A DNA stretch of 64,000 nucleotides from Saprospiraceae bacterium. GTDB lineage: Bacteria; Bacteroidota; Bacteroidia; Chitinophagales; Saprospiraceae. Location: NCBI GenBank assembly GCA_026129545.1, contig JAHCHX010000002.1:186001-250000 (forward strand), read 5' to 3'. Shown here one piece after another: positions 35,809-43,695 of the stretch (the first letter of the stretch is position 1; each line of letters starts with the position of its first letter). The notes below the pieces were generated by a model that had not been told where the DNA came from, ran no database searches, and was given only the letters and a program-made list of their open reading frames with translations. Both the position numbers and the translations under genes were made by a program.

Positions 35809-36372
35809 CATAAAACGCAGTATTTCAATGAACTGGTGGTCAACAGAGTTTTTGACGTGTTCGCCAATACCCCGAATGTCACAAAAAGTCATCCAGCCCT
35901 CCAATGCCTGTACAGTCATGGCAAAATCGCCGCCTAATTCTTTACGAACTATTGTTTGTAAAAACTTTGAAAAAACCATCTTGCGCACATTCCCGTGCCT
36001 CCCAGGGCAAACGCATCAAAATGGCACAAACCTCGGAGAGGTCAAATGTTGGTAGAAACGCCCCGTTTCCGCGGTGTTTACGACCCCGGCGGGGTCGAAT
36101 GTTGGTGACCTGTTTACTGCGATAGACATTTGACCTCTCCGAGGTCGTGATAACTATCACAAAAACACACCATTTCTACCAACATTTGACCTCTCCGAGG
36201 TCGGTTGTATTTTGATGCGTTTGCCCTGCCCGTGCCTCCTCCTCATTGCCGGTGTAACGCAGGCAGATAGCAATGCCCATGCATAAAATGCGCGGTAAAG
36301 CCGGTTCTGTGCGTAGCGGTCGCCGTCCCGACACCCCTGGATGGTTTCAGCCAATTCTCCCTTGTTGAGCAT
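35803..36372 (-). pseudogene. RNA polymerase sigma-70 (ECF-like) pseudogene split by a MITE
   Basis: Reading from 36372, MLNKGELAETIQGCRDGDRYAQNRLYRAFY matches the sigma region 2 start of Bacteroidota ECF sigma factors. A single missing G near 36283 then shifts the frame to MGIAICLRYTGNEEEAR. The element at 36003-36228 interrupts the gene exactly here; beyond it, EARECAQDGFFKVFTN continues the sigma core (region 2.2-2.3). A stop follows, with degraded traces (LEGWM, NSVDHQF) to 35803. Region 4 is missing. So it has at least three disabling changes. Its original role cannot be known. Confidence 0.8.
36003..36228. mobile_element. 226-bp MITE with 20-bp perfect inverted repeats and 11-bp target duplication
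   Basis: Ends CAGGGCAAACGCATCAAAAT (36003-36022) and the exact complement (36209-36228) are perfect 20-bp inverted repeats. CCCGTGCCTCC occurs on both sides (35992-36002 and 36229-36239), an 11-bp target duplication in the sigma gene. The interior has mirrored CTCGGAGAGGTCAAATGTTG segments and no gene. The CAGGG ends recall ISAs1-type elements, but no transposase is here. Confidence 0.85.
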
Positions 36373-36486
36373 TGCTTTGTATTGAGACACGAGTTTTTTT
36401 CCGACAAAGTTGTCTGAGATAAAAAAAGCAGGCCGGGCATTGCGCCTGGCCCACTTAACCCCCCAAAAAACCAAATGAAAACAATC

Positions 36487-36915
36487 TTAAATCTTGGTGA
36501 ACTTTAGCACATCGGTGTTGCCGTTGCCGCCGCTCGTGTGCTCGAAGTGCATGAAATTGCCTTGAACAGAAATGATGCGCCAATCTTCTTCCAATCCCGA
36601 CAGTGCGCTCGGCACGGTGCCTGTAAATTCAATCAGGAATTTGTTGCCACTATCGTCGAAGCCAGTCAGCCAAGTCCCGTTCTAAGTTTGGCTGCCGTTG
36701 GTGGCACTTAGGCTGCCATTGGCACCGAAGTCAAAAGTATAGCCAGCATAGTTGCTCGTTTCATCTTTTTTATCGAAAAAACAACCCGCTTTCCATTGCC
36801 CAGTGGAAGGCGTGATATCACTGCCGACAGAGGGGTTGTCGTCGCTGTTGGTGCAAGCGAAGAAAAAAGACAATGACAGTGGGAGAATGGCGACTAGGCT
36901 TTTTGTATTTTTCAT
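36487..36915 (-). pseudogene. Small lipoprotein gene with an in-frame TAG
   Basis: From the ATG at 36915 (MKNTKSLVAILPLSLSFFFAC, lipobox Cys21) the frame runs to a TAG at 36682-36684 after ATNGSQT. The same frame then continues for 65 more codons, NGTWLTGFDDSGNKFLIEF ... HTSGGNGNTDVLKFTKI, to TAA at 36487. The full-length product would be 141 residues, beta-rich, like lipocalin-type Bacteroidota lipoproteins. The stop may be a recent nonsense mutation (TAC or TAT to TAG) or a sequencing error. The family is unidentified. Confidence 0.65.
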
Positions 36916-37123
36916 CGTCGTAAAATTTTGATTGAAAAAACAGTTGAATTTTGCCGCAAAAGACAGTGCCGGGCGCAGCTCCGTCAAGTTTATCTGCCCG
37001 AGCGGGAAGTCGAGACAGCCGAACCGGTCAGTTTTGATATTGAGCCGCGAGCTGCGGTTTTAATTTTCGGCCTACATTAGCCGCTCATTTTTCTAACCAG
37101 ATTAGTGGCTAAACCAAATTCTC

Positions 37124-38305
37124 ATGCCAGTAAAAGATTACTCGAAGGATTCGCTCGAACTGCACAAAAAGCACAAGGGCAAAATCAGCGTCCGCCCCAA
37201 AGTAGCTGTCAACACCACAGAAGACCTTTCCATTGTTTATTCGCCCGGTGTGGCAGCGCCCTGTTTGGCTATCGAGGCCAACCCCGACGAAGCGTACAAC
37301 TATACCATCAAGGGCAATACGGTCGCAATTGTGACCGACGGCTCGGCGGTGCTCGGTCTGGGCAACATCGGGGCGGCAGCAGCCATCCCGGTCATGGAAG
37401 GCAAGGCCATGCTGTTCAAAAAATTCGCGGGCATAGATGCCTTCCCTATTTGCTTGGCCTCACAGGACATGGATGAAATCATTCGCACGGTGCGCAACAT
37501 CGCGCCAGTTTTCGGCGGGGTCAATTTGGAGGACATTGCCGCCCCCAATTGTTTCATTGTCGAAGAGCGCCTTCAGGATTTGGGCATCCCGGTGTTTCAC
37601 GACGACCAGCACGGCACGGCTGTGGTGGTGCTTGCCGCCCTCATAAACGCCGCCAAAGTCATAGGCAAAAACTTGAATGACATGAAAATCGTCGTTAATG
37701 GCGCAGGAGCAGCTGGTATAGCCATCACCAAATTGTTAAAAGGCTACGGCGCAAAACGCCCGAAAATCAGCGTGCGCGATGTCATCCTCTGTGACACAAA
37801 AGGTGTGATTGGAGGCCACCGCGATGACCTGAACAATTACAAACGCGCCGCGCTCGAATACACCAACACCGCCAATATTAGCGGCACCGTGTTCGATGCC
37901 CTGCGCGGCGCGGATGCGTTTGTCGGTGTGAGCAAAGCAGGCTTGCTCAAACCCTCCGACATCAAGACGATGGCGAACGATGCCATCGTGTTCGCATTGG
38001 CAAACCCTGACCCCGAAATCATGCCCGAAGAAGCCTACAAAGGCGGCGCTGCAATAGTTGGCACAGGACGCAGCGACTTGCCCAACCAAGTGAACAACGT
38101 GCTCGGCTTCCCCGGCATCTTTCGTGGCGCTTTGGATGCCCGCGCGCCCCGCATCACAATGGAAATGAAACTCGCCGCCGCTTATGCCATCGCCGCCTGC
38201 GTAAAGGTACCGCAACGAGCGTGCGTCATCCCTTCCGCATTTGACAAAACAGTAGCCAAGCGAGTGGCGAAGGCTGTATTTCGGGCTGCAAAAAAGGCGT
38301 TGTGA
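37124..38305 (+). CDS. NAD(P)-dependent malic enzyme (decarboxylating)
   Basis: Converts malate to pyruvate and CO2, making NAD(P)H. The 393-residue protein is the short, bacterial type without a phosphotransacetylase domain. Motifs: VYSPGVAAPC (38-47), TDGSAVLGLGNIGA (70-83), the metal/substrate block FGGVNLEDIAAPNCF with Lys-rich surroundings, VFHDDQHGTAVVVLAAL (157-173), the Rossmann NGAGAAGIAI, and FALANPDPEIMPEEA. All expected catalytic residues are present. It is alone on the + strand, after a graveyard of broken genes and before the DapA-family gene. Cofactor preference is not determinable. Confidence 0.96.
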   Translation: MPVKDYSKDSLELHKKHKGKISVRPKVAVNTTEDLSIVYSPGVAAPCLAIEANPDEAYNYTIKGNTVAIVTDGSAVLGLGNIGAAAAIPVMEGKAMLFKKFAGIDAFPICLASQDMDEIIRTVRNIAPVFGGVNLEDIAAPNCFIVEERLQDLGIPVFHDDQHGTAVVVLAALINAAKVIGKNLNDMKIVVNGAGAAGIAITKLLKGYGAKRPKISVRDVILCDTKGVIGGHRDDLNNYKRAALEYTNTANISGTVFDALRGADAFVGVSKAGLLKPSDIKTMANDAIVFALANPDPEIMPEEAYKGGAAIVGTGRSDLPNQVNNVLGFPGIFRGALDARAPRITMEMKLAAAYAIAACVKVPQRACVIPSAFDKTVAKRVAKAVFRAAKKAL

Positions 38306-38354
38306 TGCGCAAATTGCGGCATGCTATACAAATCCTCAAGTCATCTTTGGTGAG

Positions 38355-38362
38355 TACTTTTG
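38355..38362 (+). promoter_or_regulatory. Promoter -7 box of the DapA-family gene
   Basis: TACTTTTG matches TAnnTTTG; 34 bases before the ATG at 38396. This suggests transcription separate from the malic enzyme gene and excludes the in-frame GTG/ATG-like start near 38360. Confidence 0.45.
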
Positions 38363-38395
38363 CCCGCCAAATTTTTCATTTCAAAATACCTGACC

Positions 38396-39307
38396 ATGCA
38401 AGTTGACTGGAATGGCGTATATCCCGCCGTCACGACCAAATTCACCCCCAACGACGAACTCGACCTCCCGATGTTCGGCCTCAACCTCGACGCTCAAATC
38501 GCAGCAGGCGTGCACGGCATTATCCTCGGCGGCACGCTCGGCGAGTCCAGCACCTTGACCGATAGCGAGAAAGACCGTTTGCTTACATTCGCGTTGGAAA
38601 AATCTGCCGGGCGTGTCCCCATCATCATGAACATCGCCGAAGGCTCCACTCGCGATGCCATCGCTGCCGCTCGACGCGCCGAAAAACTTGGCGCCGATGG
38701 CCTCATGGTGTTGCCTCCCATGCGCTACCGCACCGACCACCGCGAGACGGTCGAGTGGTTTCGCGCCATTGCCGACACAACGTCCTTGCCTATTATGGTT
38801 TACAATAACCCGGTGGACTATAAGACCGAAGTGACCTTGCCGATGTTTGAAGAATTGCTCCAACATCCACAAATTCAAGCAGTAAAAGAATCCACGCGCG
38901 ACATCTCCAACGTAACCCGCCTGCGCACCGCTTTTGGCGAGCGCCTAAAAATCCTCTGCGGGGTGGACACATTGGCGATGGAAGAGCTGCTCATGGGCGC
39001 CGACGGATGGGTGGCAGGGTTGGTGTGCGCCTTTCCCGCCGAAACGGTCGCTATCTACAACCTCGTCAAAGCGGAATGGCTGGAGGAAGCCCTACCGATA
39101 TATCGCTGGTTTTTGCCCCTGCTAGAGTTGGACATCCATCCCAAACTGGTTCAATACATCAAATTGGCGGAGCAAATGACAGGCATCGGAACCGAATATG
39201 TGCGCGCACCACGACTTCCTTTGGAGGGAGAGGAACGCGAGCGAGTACTCCGCATCATCGAAGAAGGTATCCGAACGCGACCCGAATTGCCAGTATTGGT
39301 AATTTAA
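38396..39307 (+). CDS. Dihydrodipicolinate synthase family (DapA/NAL superfamily) aldolase
   Basis: TIM-barrel class I aldolase or lyase of 303 residues. Motifs: GGTLGESSTLT (45-55), Tyr136 in MVYNNPVDYKTEV and Schiff-base Lys164 in QAVKESTRD. The position where true DapA has a YY proton relay (PYYNKP) reads LPPMRYRTDHRE here. A role outside lysine synthesis, such as a keto-acid aldolase or a hydroxyproline-type deaminating lyase, is at least as likely. The neighbouring AraC regulator is on the same strand 75 bases downstream and may control catabolism. I do not assign dapA. Confidence 0.88.
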   Translation: MQVDWNGVYPAVTTKFTPNDELDLPMFGLNLDAQIAAGVHGIILGGTLGESSTLTDSEKDRLLTFALEKSAGRVPIIMNIAEGSTRDAIAAARRAEKLGADGLMVLPPMRYRTDHRETVEWFRAIADTTSLPIMVYNNPVDYKTEVTLPMFEELLQHPQIQAVKESTRDISNVTRLRTAFGERLKILCGVDTLAMEELLMGADGWVAGLVCAFPAETVAIYNLVKAEWLEEALPIYRWFLPLLELDIHPKLVQYIKLAEQMTGIGTEYVRAPRLPLEGEERERVLRIIEEGIRTRPELPVLVI

Positions 39308-39382
39308 CTTTTGTGGTGACACCTTTTGGAAAAGTAGCACGTCTCTTATGGTTGCGCCAGTCAAACTACTTGCCAGCAACCG

Positions 39383-40291
39383 ATGACGAATCCTCCTTCT
39401 CCTCCCGCAAAAGAACTTGGGCAGTTCCCGTTTTACAACTTCTACGATTATATCCGCGACAACCAGTTGAAATACAAGCAACTGGCTTTTGAGAAAGAGC
39501 TGATGACGCAGTTCACTTGCCCGCTCGAAGGCCGTATGCAAGCCATGTGGTCGCATCACAACTACTTCGTGTATGTACTGGAAGGCAAAAAAATTTGGCA
39601 TACCCCCACTGGTTCGCACGAGTTGACCAAAGGCTCTTGCGTGTTTGTTCGCAAAGGAGCAAACATCGTGGAGCAATTTTTCGATGCCGAGTTTTGCATT
39701 TTGCTCTTTTTTGTCTCCGACGAATTTATTTGCGAGACGCTCCGCCCATTGACATTAAAGGCGTCTCCAACTATCGAAAAACACCAGCCCGTGTTCCCGG
39801 TGCAAGCCGACGCGACCATCACGGCGTTCATGCACGCCATGCTCCCCTATTTTACCCAAAATCCACAGCCCGACAAGACGCTGCTCGAACTCAAATTCCG
39901 CGAGCTACTGCTCAATGTCGCGCACAACCCGCACAACCGCGAGGCAATCTCCTACTTCCGTTCTTTGTTGAATGAGCCTGCCGCCGTCTCCTTGCGGAAA
40001 ATCATGGAGGACAATTTTCCCTACAACCTCAAACTCGAACAGTACGCCCAACTCTGCAACCGCAGCCTTTCCGCCTTCAAGCGAGATTTCCAAAAAATAT
40101 ACGGCCAAACACCCGGCAAGTGGCTCTTGGAGCGCCGCCTCGCCCATGCCAAAATGTTGCTGATGAAGGCCGACTTGTCCGTTAGCGAAATCGCCTACGA
40201 CAGCGGTTTTGAGAACCTTTCTCATTTCAGCCGAGCGTTTCGGGAGCATTTTGGAGCGCCACCTGTCGCTTTTAGGCAAAAAATAGGCTAG
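39383..40291 (+). CDS. AraC family transcriptional regulator
   Basis: The 302-residue protein has an N-terminal sensing part (FVYVLEGKKIWHTPTGSHELTKGS, a cupin-like fold, about 60-130) and two C-terminal HTH motifs. The first is LEQYAQLCNRSLSAFKRDFQKIYGQTPGKWL (about 215-245) and the second VSEIAYDSGFENLSHFSRAFREHFG (about 270-294), the AraC signature. It probably responds to a small molecule related to the upstream DapA-family enzyme. The start is the first ATG with good spacing. No repeat lies between it and the enzyme gene. Confidence 0.92.
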   Translation: MTNPPSPPAKELGQFPFYNFYDYIRDNQLKYKQLAFEKELMTQFTCPLEGRMQAMWSHHNYFVYVLEGKKIWHTPTGSHELTKGSCVFVRKGANIVEQFFDAEFCILLFFVSDEFICETLRPLTLKASPTIEKHQPVFPVQADATITAFMHAMLPYFTQNPQPDKTLLELKFRELLLNVAHNPHNREAISYFRSLLNEPAAVSLRKIMEDNFPYNLKLEQYAQLCNRSLSAFKRDFQKIYGQTPGKWLLERRLAHAKMLLMKADLSVSEIAYDSGFENLSHFSRAFREHFGAPPVAFRQKIG

Positions 40292-40334
40292 GGCCGTTGA
40301 GCATCGCGCGAAAAGGATAGATGATTAAATCTTG

Positions 40335-40688
40335 TCATCGCCCCCCCCCCCGCGTGAGAAAGTCGGGAAGAAAATTTGAAAGCATTTTGACCGTTCGTTG
40401 GAGATGCCCAAGCTCTTTGCGCAGCTGAGCATTTTCTTTTTGAAGTTCCGATTCTTTTTCTTTGTGCAGCGGCGAGTCCTTGTCCTCCACGTCGGACCCA
40501 AACAGGTCAGATACCGAGCAGCCGAAGGCGGCAGCGATGCGTTCCAACTGGTCGGCGGTGGGCGATGTCCCGCCAGCCTCTATTCTCTGGTAAGTTCGAT
40601 GCGAAATGAAGGCAAGTTGGGCGGCTTCGAGTTGCGTCAATCCGCGCCGCACGCGTGCCGCACGGATTTTTTCGTGAATACTTGGCAT
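40335..40688 (-). CDS. XRE family regulator with a C-terminal coiled coil (intact copy)
   Basis: The 117-residue protein starts at MPSIHEKIRAARVRRGLTQ; an in-frame ATG 21 codons upstream lies in the promoter region. The HTH is about 5-60 (LTQLEAAQLAFISHRTYQRIEAGGTSPTAD, then LERIAAAFGCSVSDL). From about 70 to 105 a heptad helix (LHKEKESELQKENAQLRKE, then LGHLQRTVKMLSNFL) should dimerise. It is divergent from the Cys-rich peptide gene with 187 bases between starts. The operator-like repeats at 40734-40774 overlap its own -33 region, suggesting self-repression and control of the peptide operon. Confidence 0.9.
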   Translation of the reverse strand: MPSIHEKIRAARVRRGLTQLEAAQLAFISHRTYQRIEAGGTSPTADQLERIAAAFGCSVSDLFGSDVEDKDSPLHKEKESELQKENAQLRKELGHLQRTVKMLSNFLPDFLTRGGGR

Positions 40689-40714
40689 GGGATGAAGCTG
40701 ATTTGGCGAAATTA

Positions 40715-40812
40715 CAAAACTATGCCTCAAATATATGGCAAAACGCGTCAATTATGGCATACCATGCGCCAATTTTGTCGTAGGATTTAACAATTGAGGG
40801 CGGCTATCTTAG
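40715..40812. promoter_or_regulatory. Divergent promoter and operator-like repeats of the XRE/Cys-rich peptide pair
   Basis: On the minus strand, TAGTTTTG (40715-40722) and TATATTTG (40728-40735) are candidate -7 boxes for the XRE gene. TATGGCAAAACGCGTCAATT (40734-40753) and TATGGCATACC...CCAATT (40753-40774) are similar direct repeats, good candidates for the regulator's binding sites. On the + strand the peptide -7 box reads TATCTTAG (40805-40812), one mismatch from consensus; in the duplicate it reads TATCTTTG. Confidence 0.6.
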
Positions 40813-40875
40813 TCTTGTCAACGGGAGCAAGCCGAAAATCCCTCCAAGAGTAGGCATCAAACAAATATTTAAGTC

Positions 40876-41190
40876 ATGAAAAAAGCAATTCTTTTGTTCG
40901 TTTTTGCCTTTGGCTCTACGATGGCGTTTGCAAGCAATACCGACCCAAAAGTCCTTTTAGTTGACGATGCAAGTAGCTTGGCCCACCAAGCAATTTCAAA
41001 AATAAACATCTTGACAGGAGGCACCTTAAGTGTTCCCGAATCATCTGAAAAAGATGTCCCATGCGTTTATTGTTCGTCTTGTGGAAGCACAGTAGTATGT
41101 GTTATATGCAATTGTGGCAACTGTAATATCGAGCTTGACTTTTTAGGTGACAGACTCTGTGAGTTAGGGTGCTGCTATGATATCCGGTAA
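40876..41190 (+). CDS. Small secreted Cys-rich protein 1
   Basis: The 104-residue product is not in a family I know. It has a clean Sec signal peptide (MKKAILLFVFAFGSTMAFA, cleavage about 19/20), then a polar helix (LLVDDASSLAHQAISKINIL) and a C-terminal Cys module from about residue 62: PCVYCSSCGSTVVC, VICNCGNC, then LCELGCC. Ten Cys fall in the last 43 residues, arranged as CxxCxxC, CxxCxCxxC. Disulfides or metal sites are expected in the periplasm or outside. A 12-bp stem-loop follows the stop, then the GLPGLI gene. It is divergent from the XRE gene that probably controls it. Confidence 0.8.
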   Translation: MKKAILLFVFAFGSTMAFASNTDPKVLLVDDASSLAHQAISKINILTGGTLSVPESSEKDVPCVYCSSCGSTVVCVICNCGNCNIELDFLGDRLCELGCCYDIR

Positions 41191-41198
41191 AACTTATT

Positions 41199-41228
41199 GC
41201 ACATGAAGCAAATTTATGCTTCATGTGC
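41199..41228 (+). promoter_or_regulatory. 12-bp perfect stem-loop between Cys-rich gene and GLPGLI gene
   Basis: GCACATGAAGCA (41199-41210) pairs exactly with 41217-41228 over a 6-base loop, 9 bases after the peptide stop. No strong T-run follows, so it may stabilise the peptide mRNA or attenuate read-through into the GLPGLI gene. Confidence 0.6.
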
Positions 41229-41255
41229 GGTTATTACTAACCAACTTTTCACTCC

Positions 41256-42002
41256 ATGCGAAAATATCTTTTTCTAAGTCTCTTGTTGTCTTCAAACCTT
41301 TTGGCGCAATCCGATAGCATTCCTATCGGCAAGATAACATATAGCCAGCAAGTGAGCCTTCCTGCCGATATTCAAAATAATGGCTATTCCACCCTGTTGT
41401 TTAATAAGACATGCTCTGTCTATATACAAAATAGCGCACCTACAAAGGATTCATCTGTCAGCTCTCCCCAATATCTATCTATGACCTTAGCAGGAGACAG
41501 CGAAGGCTTTCCCATTTACAAACTCCACTCGGAGCGTAAAATGTTTTGCAAGATATTCTGCCGACAATCAAAAAATCATTGCATTGTAAGTGATACGTTT
41601 GGCACAATAGTTTGGACGCAACATCCTGAACACAAGCGATTCGGTCAATACGACTGCCGCCGAGCGACAGGCAAATTCCGAGGGCGCGAGTATGAGGCTT
41701 GGTACACACTTGACATTCCGATTCCGAGTGGCCCCTACAAATTAGGCGGGCTGCCGGGGCTTATTCTCGAAGCTACTTCGGCAGACGGGAAAGTAAAATT
41801 TTTGTTTGACAGATTGGAAATGTCTTCCGCGATTCCGGAGTTAATTAAAATACCTCGTGGCAAAGACATGAACATGACATACAAAAATTTTATAGAAGGC
41901 GAACTAAAATTTAATGAAAATTTGGAAAAGGACGCAAAGGCAAGAGGCATTGAAATGACTGTCACTCGCATGGAATCCATCGAACTGGACACGAGTAATT
42001 GA
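41256..42002 (+). CDS. GLPGLI family protein 1
   Basis: The 248-residue protein has a signal peptide (MRKYLFLSLLLSSNLLAQ) and the family core: GKITYSQQVSLP near the N-terminus, the Cys-containing block KIFCRQSKNHCIVSD, GKFRGREYEAWYTLDIPIPSGP and GLPGLI at 165-170. Cys53, Cys98, Cys102, Cys109 and Cys134 are present; the second copy keeps the last three. The biochemical role of GLPGLI proteins is not established; they occur in the envelope of Bacteroidota and often sit beside TonB-type receptors. Here it follows the Cys-rich gene, so an export or assembly helper for that protein is a reasonable guess. Confidence 0.9.
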   Translation: MRKYLFLSLLLSSNLLAQSDSIPIGKITYSQQVSLPADIQNNGYSTLLFNKTCSVYIQNSAPTKDSSVSSPQYLSMTLAGDSEGFPIYKLHSERKMFCKIFCRQSKNHCIVSDTFGTIVWTQHPEHKRFGQYDCRRATGKFRGREYEAWYTLDIPIPSGPYKLGGLPGLILEATSADGKVKFLFDRLEMSSAIPELIKIPRGKDMNMTYKNFIEGELKFNENLEKDAKARGIEMTVTRMESIELDTSN

Positions 42003-42026
42003 AACAGGTTATGCTATATTGCCGGG

Positions 42027-42269
42027 TCATCGGCTGTGCGTTTTTTTTCCGCCGCGCTTGGTGTTTTCACCAAGCGCGGCGGACAGGTCAGATACCGAGC
42101 AGCCGAAGGCGGCAGCGATGCGTTCCAACTGGTCGGCGGTGGGCGATGTCCCGCCAGCCTCTATTCTCTGGTAAGTTCGATGCGAAATGAAGGCAAGTTG
42201 GGCGGCTTCGAGTTGCGTCAATCCGCGCCGCACGCGTGCCGCACGGATTTTTTCGTGAATACTTGGCAT
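42027..42269 (-). pseudogene. XRE regulator copy 2, truncated after the HTH
   Basis: From MPSIHEKIRAARVRRGLTQ through AAFGCSVSDL it is identical in protein to the intact regulator. The coiled coil is lost: at 42083 the duplication ends and the frame runs through a palindrome (SAALGENTKRGGKKTHSR). About 80 residues remain. It could still bind DNA weakly but lacks the dimerisation helix, so it is called a pseudogene; a dominant-negative or promoter-only role is possible. Confidence 0.8.
42049..42082. repeat. 15-bp-arm palindrome at the duplication edge
   Basis: CCGCCGCGCTTGGTG (42049-42063), a TTTT loop and the exact complement (42068-42082). It ends one base before the duplicated segment at 42083. 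Relatives lie at 43077-43130 and 43756-43850. Confidence 0.9.
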
Positions 42270-42481
42270 GGGATGAAGCTGATTTGGCGAAATTACAAAA
42301 CTACGCCTCAAATATATGGCAAAACGCGTCAATTATGGCATACCATGCGCCAATTTTGTCGTAGGATTTAACAATTGAGGGCGGCTATCTTTGTCTTGTC
42401 AACGGGAGCAAGCCGAAAATCCCTCCAAGAGTAGGCATCAAACAAATATTTAAGTCATGAAAAAAGCAATTCTTTTGTTCG
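42083..42481. repeat. 399-bp duplication of 40502-40900
   Basis: Offset 1581 bases. The segment covers the 5' two-thirds of the XRE gene, the whole divergent promoter and the first 8 to 9 codons (MKKAILLF) of the Cys-rich gene. I see only about two differences, including TATCTTAG (copy 1) versus TATCTTTG (copy 2). Confidence 0.95.
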
Positions 42482-42993
42482 CTCCCTGCCCTGCGTGGTG
42501 TGCTTACCATCCGGTCGTGACAAACTTATTTAAAGTGACCCAGCTTTCGCTCGCTCTCATTGTCGCATTCCAGTTAAACGCCCAAACACCATCCTCCATC
42601 ATTGTAGGGTCTTTTGTGAATGGAATACCCACGCTTACCAAGACAGATGCCGAGCTGACATCTTCTCTTGCTTTCGTGTTAAATAATGCAACGTTATCGA
42701 ATGCTGCAATGTCAGTTGGCACCGACACGCTTGGCAGCTATTACTATATTTTAGCAACAGCTACTCGTCCCAATCAGTATAATCCGAGCCAAATGTACAT
42801 TATACTTTCTCAAAACGGCGAAGACATAGTTTTTGTCGCAACAGGTGATGGTTCGGGATGTACAATGGAATGTATTGCTGGCTTGCCATGTACAGGATGC
42901 GATACAGTCGTTTTTGAAACATGTAAAAGGATGAGGTGTACTTGCCACAGCGGAAGTGGGGGGTGTAATACTAGCATCACTTTCCCTAATTGA
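42457..42993 (+). CDS. Secreted Cys-rich protein 2
   Basis: The 178-residue frame begins with MKKAILLF donated by the duplication, then APCPAWCAYHPV, which is not a signal peptide. A better start may be the in-frame GTG at 42517 (VTNLFKVTQLSLALIVAFQLNAQ, a good signal peptide). The mature part has a middle domain (SSIIVGSFVNGIPTLTKTDAEL, then LGSYYYILATATR) and a C-terminal Cys module: GSGCTMECIAGLPCTGC, then VFETCKRMRCTC and GGC. PC-x2-C and TVV spacing resemble protein 1. It is fused to the duplicated promoter with the consensus -7 box. No GLPGLI gene follows directly; the IS remnant does. Confidence 0.7.
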   Translation: MKKAILLFAPCPAWCAYHPVVTNLFKVTQLSLALIVAFQLNAQTPSSIIVGSFVNGIPTLTKTDAELTSSLAFVLNNATLSNAAMSVGTDTLGSYYYILATATRPNQYNPSQMYIILSQNGEDIVFVATGDGSGCTMECIAGLPCTGCDTVVFETCKRMRCTCHSGSGGCNTSITFPN

Positions 42994-43076
42994 TGCATCA
43001 CCAGCACAAAGCGATTTTTGCCTCCTCGCCTTATCTTGATGTTCTCGCCAAAAAGAAAAGACATAGCTGCGACTTT

Positions 43077-43130
43077 CCGCCGCGCTTGGTGTTTTCACCA
43101 TGCGCTGTCGCGGTGAGCATCGCGTCGCCG
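43077..43130. repeat. Palindrome-family repeat at the IS630 truncation
   Basis: CCGCCGCGCTTGGTG plus TTTTCACC, then a diverged right side (CGCGGTGAGCATCGCGTCGCC). The IS630 homology ends immediately to the right. Confidence 0.75.
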
Positions 43131-43644
43131 CCCGTGAAACAGTCTCGTCCTCGGGCGTTTCCTCCAAAAAGGGGACAAATTGCTCCAAAAACGCCTCCTG
43201 CTCCGCCTCGCTGAACCTGCACGGAACCTCGCTCGTCTTTCTGTACACGAAGCCGAGTTTTTCCAAAATCCCCCGAACCGCGCTCAGCGAGTACCCCAAG
43301 CCGAACGCTTTTTCGATGAAATCCCGCACCTGCTGCAAACTGGTGAAAACACCCGCCGAAACCTCAGAATCAACCCGGCCCAACTGCTCGTCGCTCATCT
43401 TCCCGCTGTACGGCACATAGTGCTTGTCCAGATACTTGTCCAAGCCGTCGGCACGGTATTTTTGAAGGCAATTGCTGATGGTGCCACGACCTATGCCCAG
43501 AATCGCCACCACCTCGTCGTAATCCTTGCCCATGTCCAACAATATCAAAACCGACAACTTCATGTACGAAAACTTGTCACGGGTGTTGCCGCGCAACTCC
43601 TCGACAAGTTCCTTTTCCGATGTCGTCAGCAGTTTGCCTATCAT
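43131..43644 (-). pseudogene. IS630-family transposase remnant (N-terminal part)
   Basis: MIGKLLTTSEKELVEELRG, the HTH VAILGIGRGTISNCLQKYRADGLDKYL and the second HTH-like block YSLSAVRGILEKLGFVYRKTSEVPCRF match the DNA-binding half of IS630-type transposases. Homology stops at EETPEDE, where the catalytic DDE domain should begin; the frame then runs antisense through the Cys-rich gene. The right end abuts a TA inside the third promoter fragment, as expected of IS630 target choice. It is not functional. Confidence 0.85.
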
Positions 43645-43695
43645 GCCACAAAGTTATGTTTTCTCGATGCCCTGTTCAATTCCATTCCGGTTTGA

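Noticed and set aside
36682..36684. TAG read as pyrrolysine or other recoding
   Set aside because: No sign of the needed machinery, and the gene neighbours a decayed sigma gene; nonsense mutation is simpler.
40876..41190. RiPP precursor with a double-glycine leader
   Set aside because: It has a Sec signal peptide, no GG leader site before the Cys module, and no modification enzyme is nearby.
43180..43695. + strand frame of 171 codons
   Set aside because: Antisense to the IS630 remnant; composition is that of a shadow frame.
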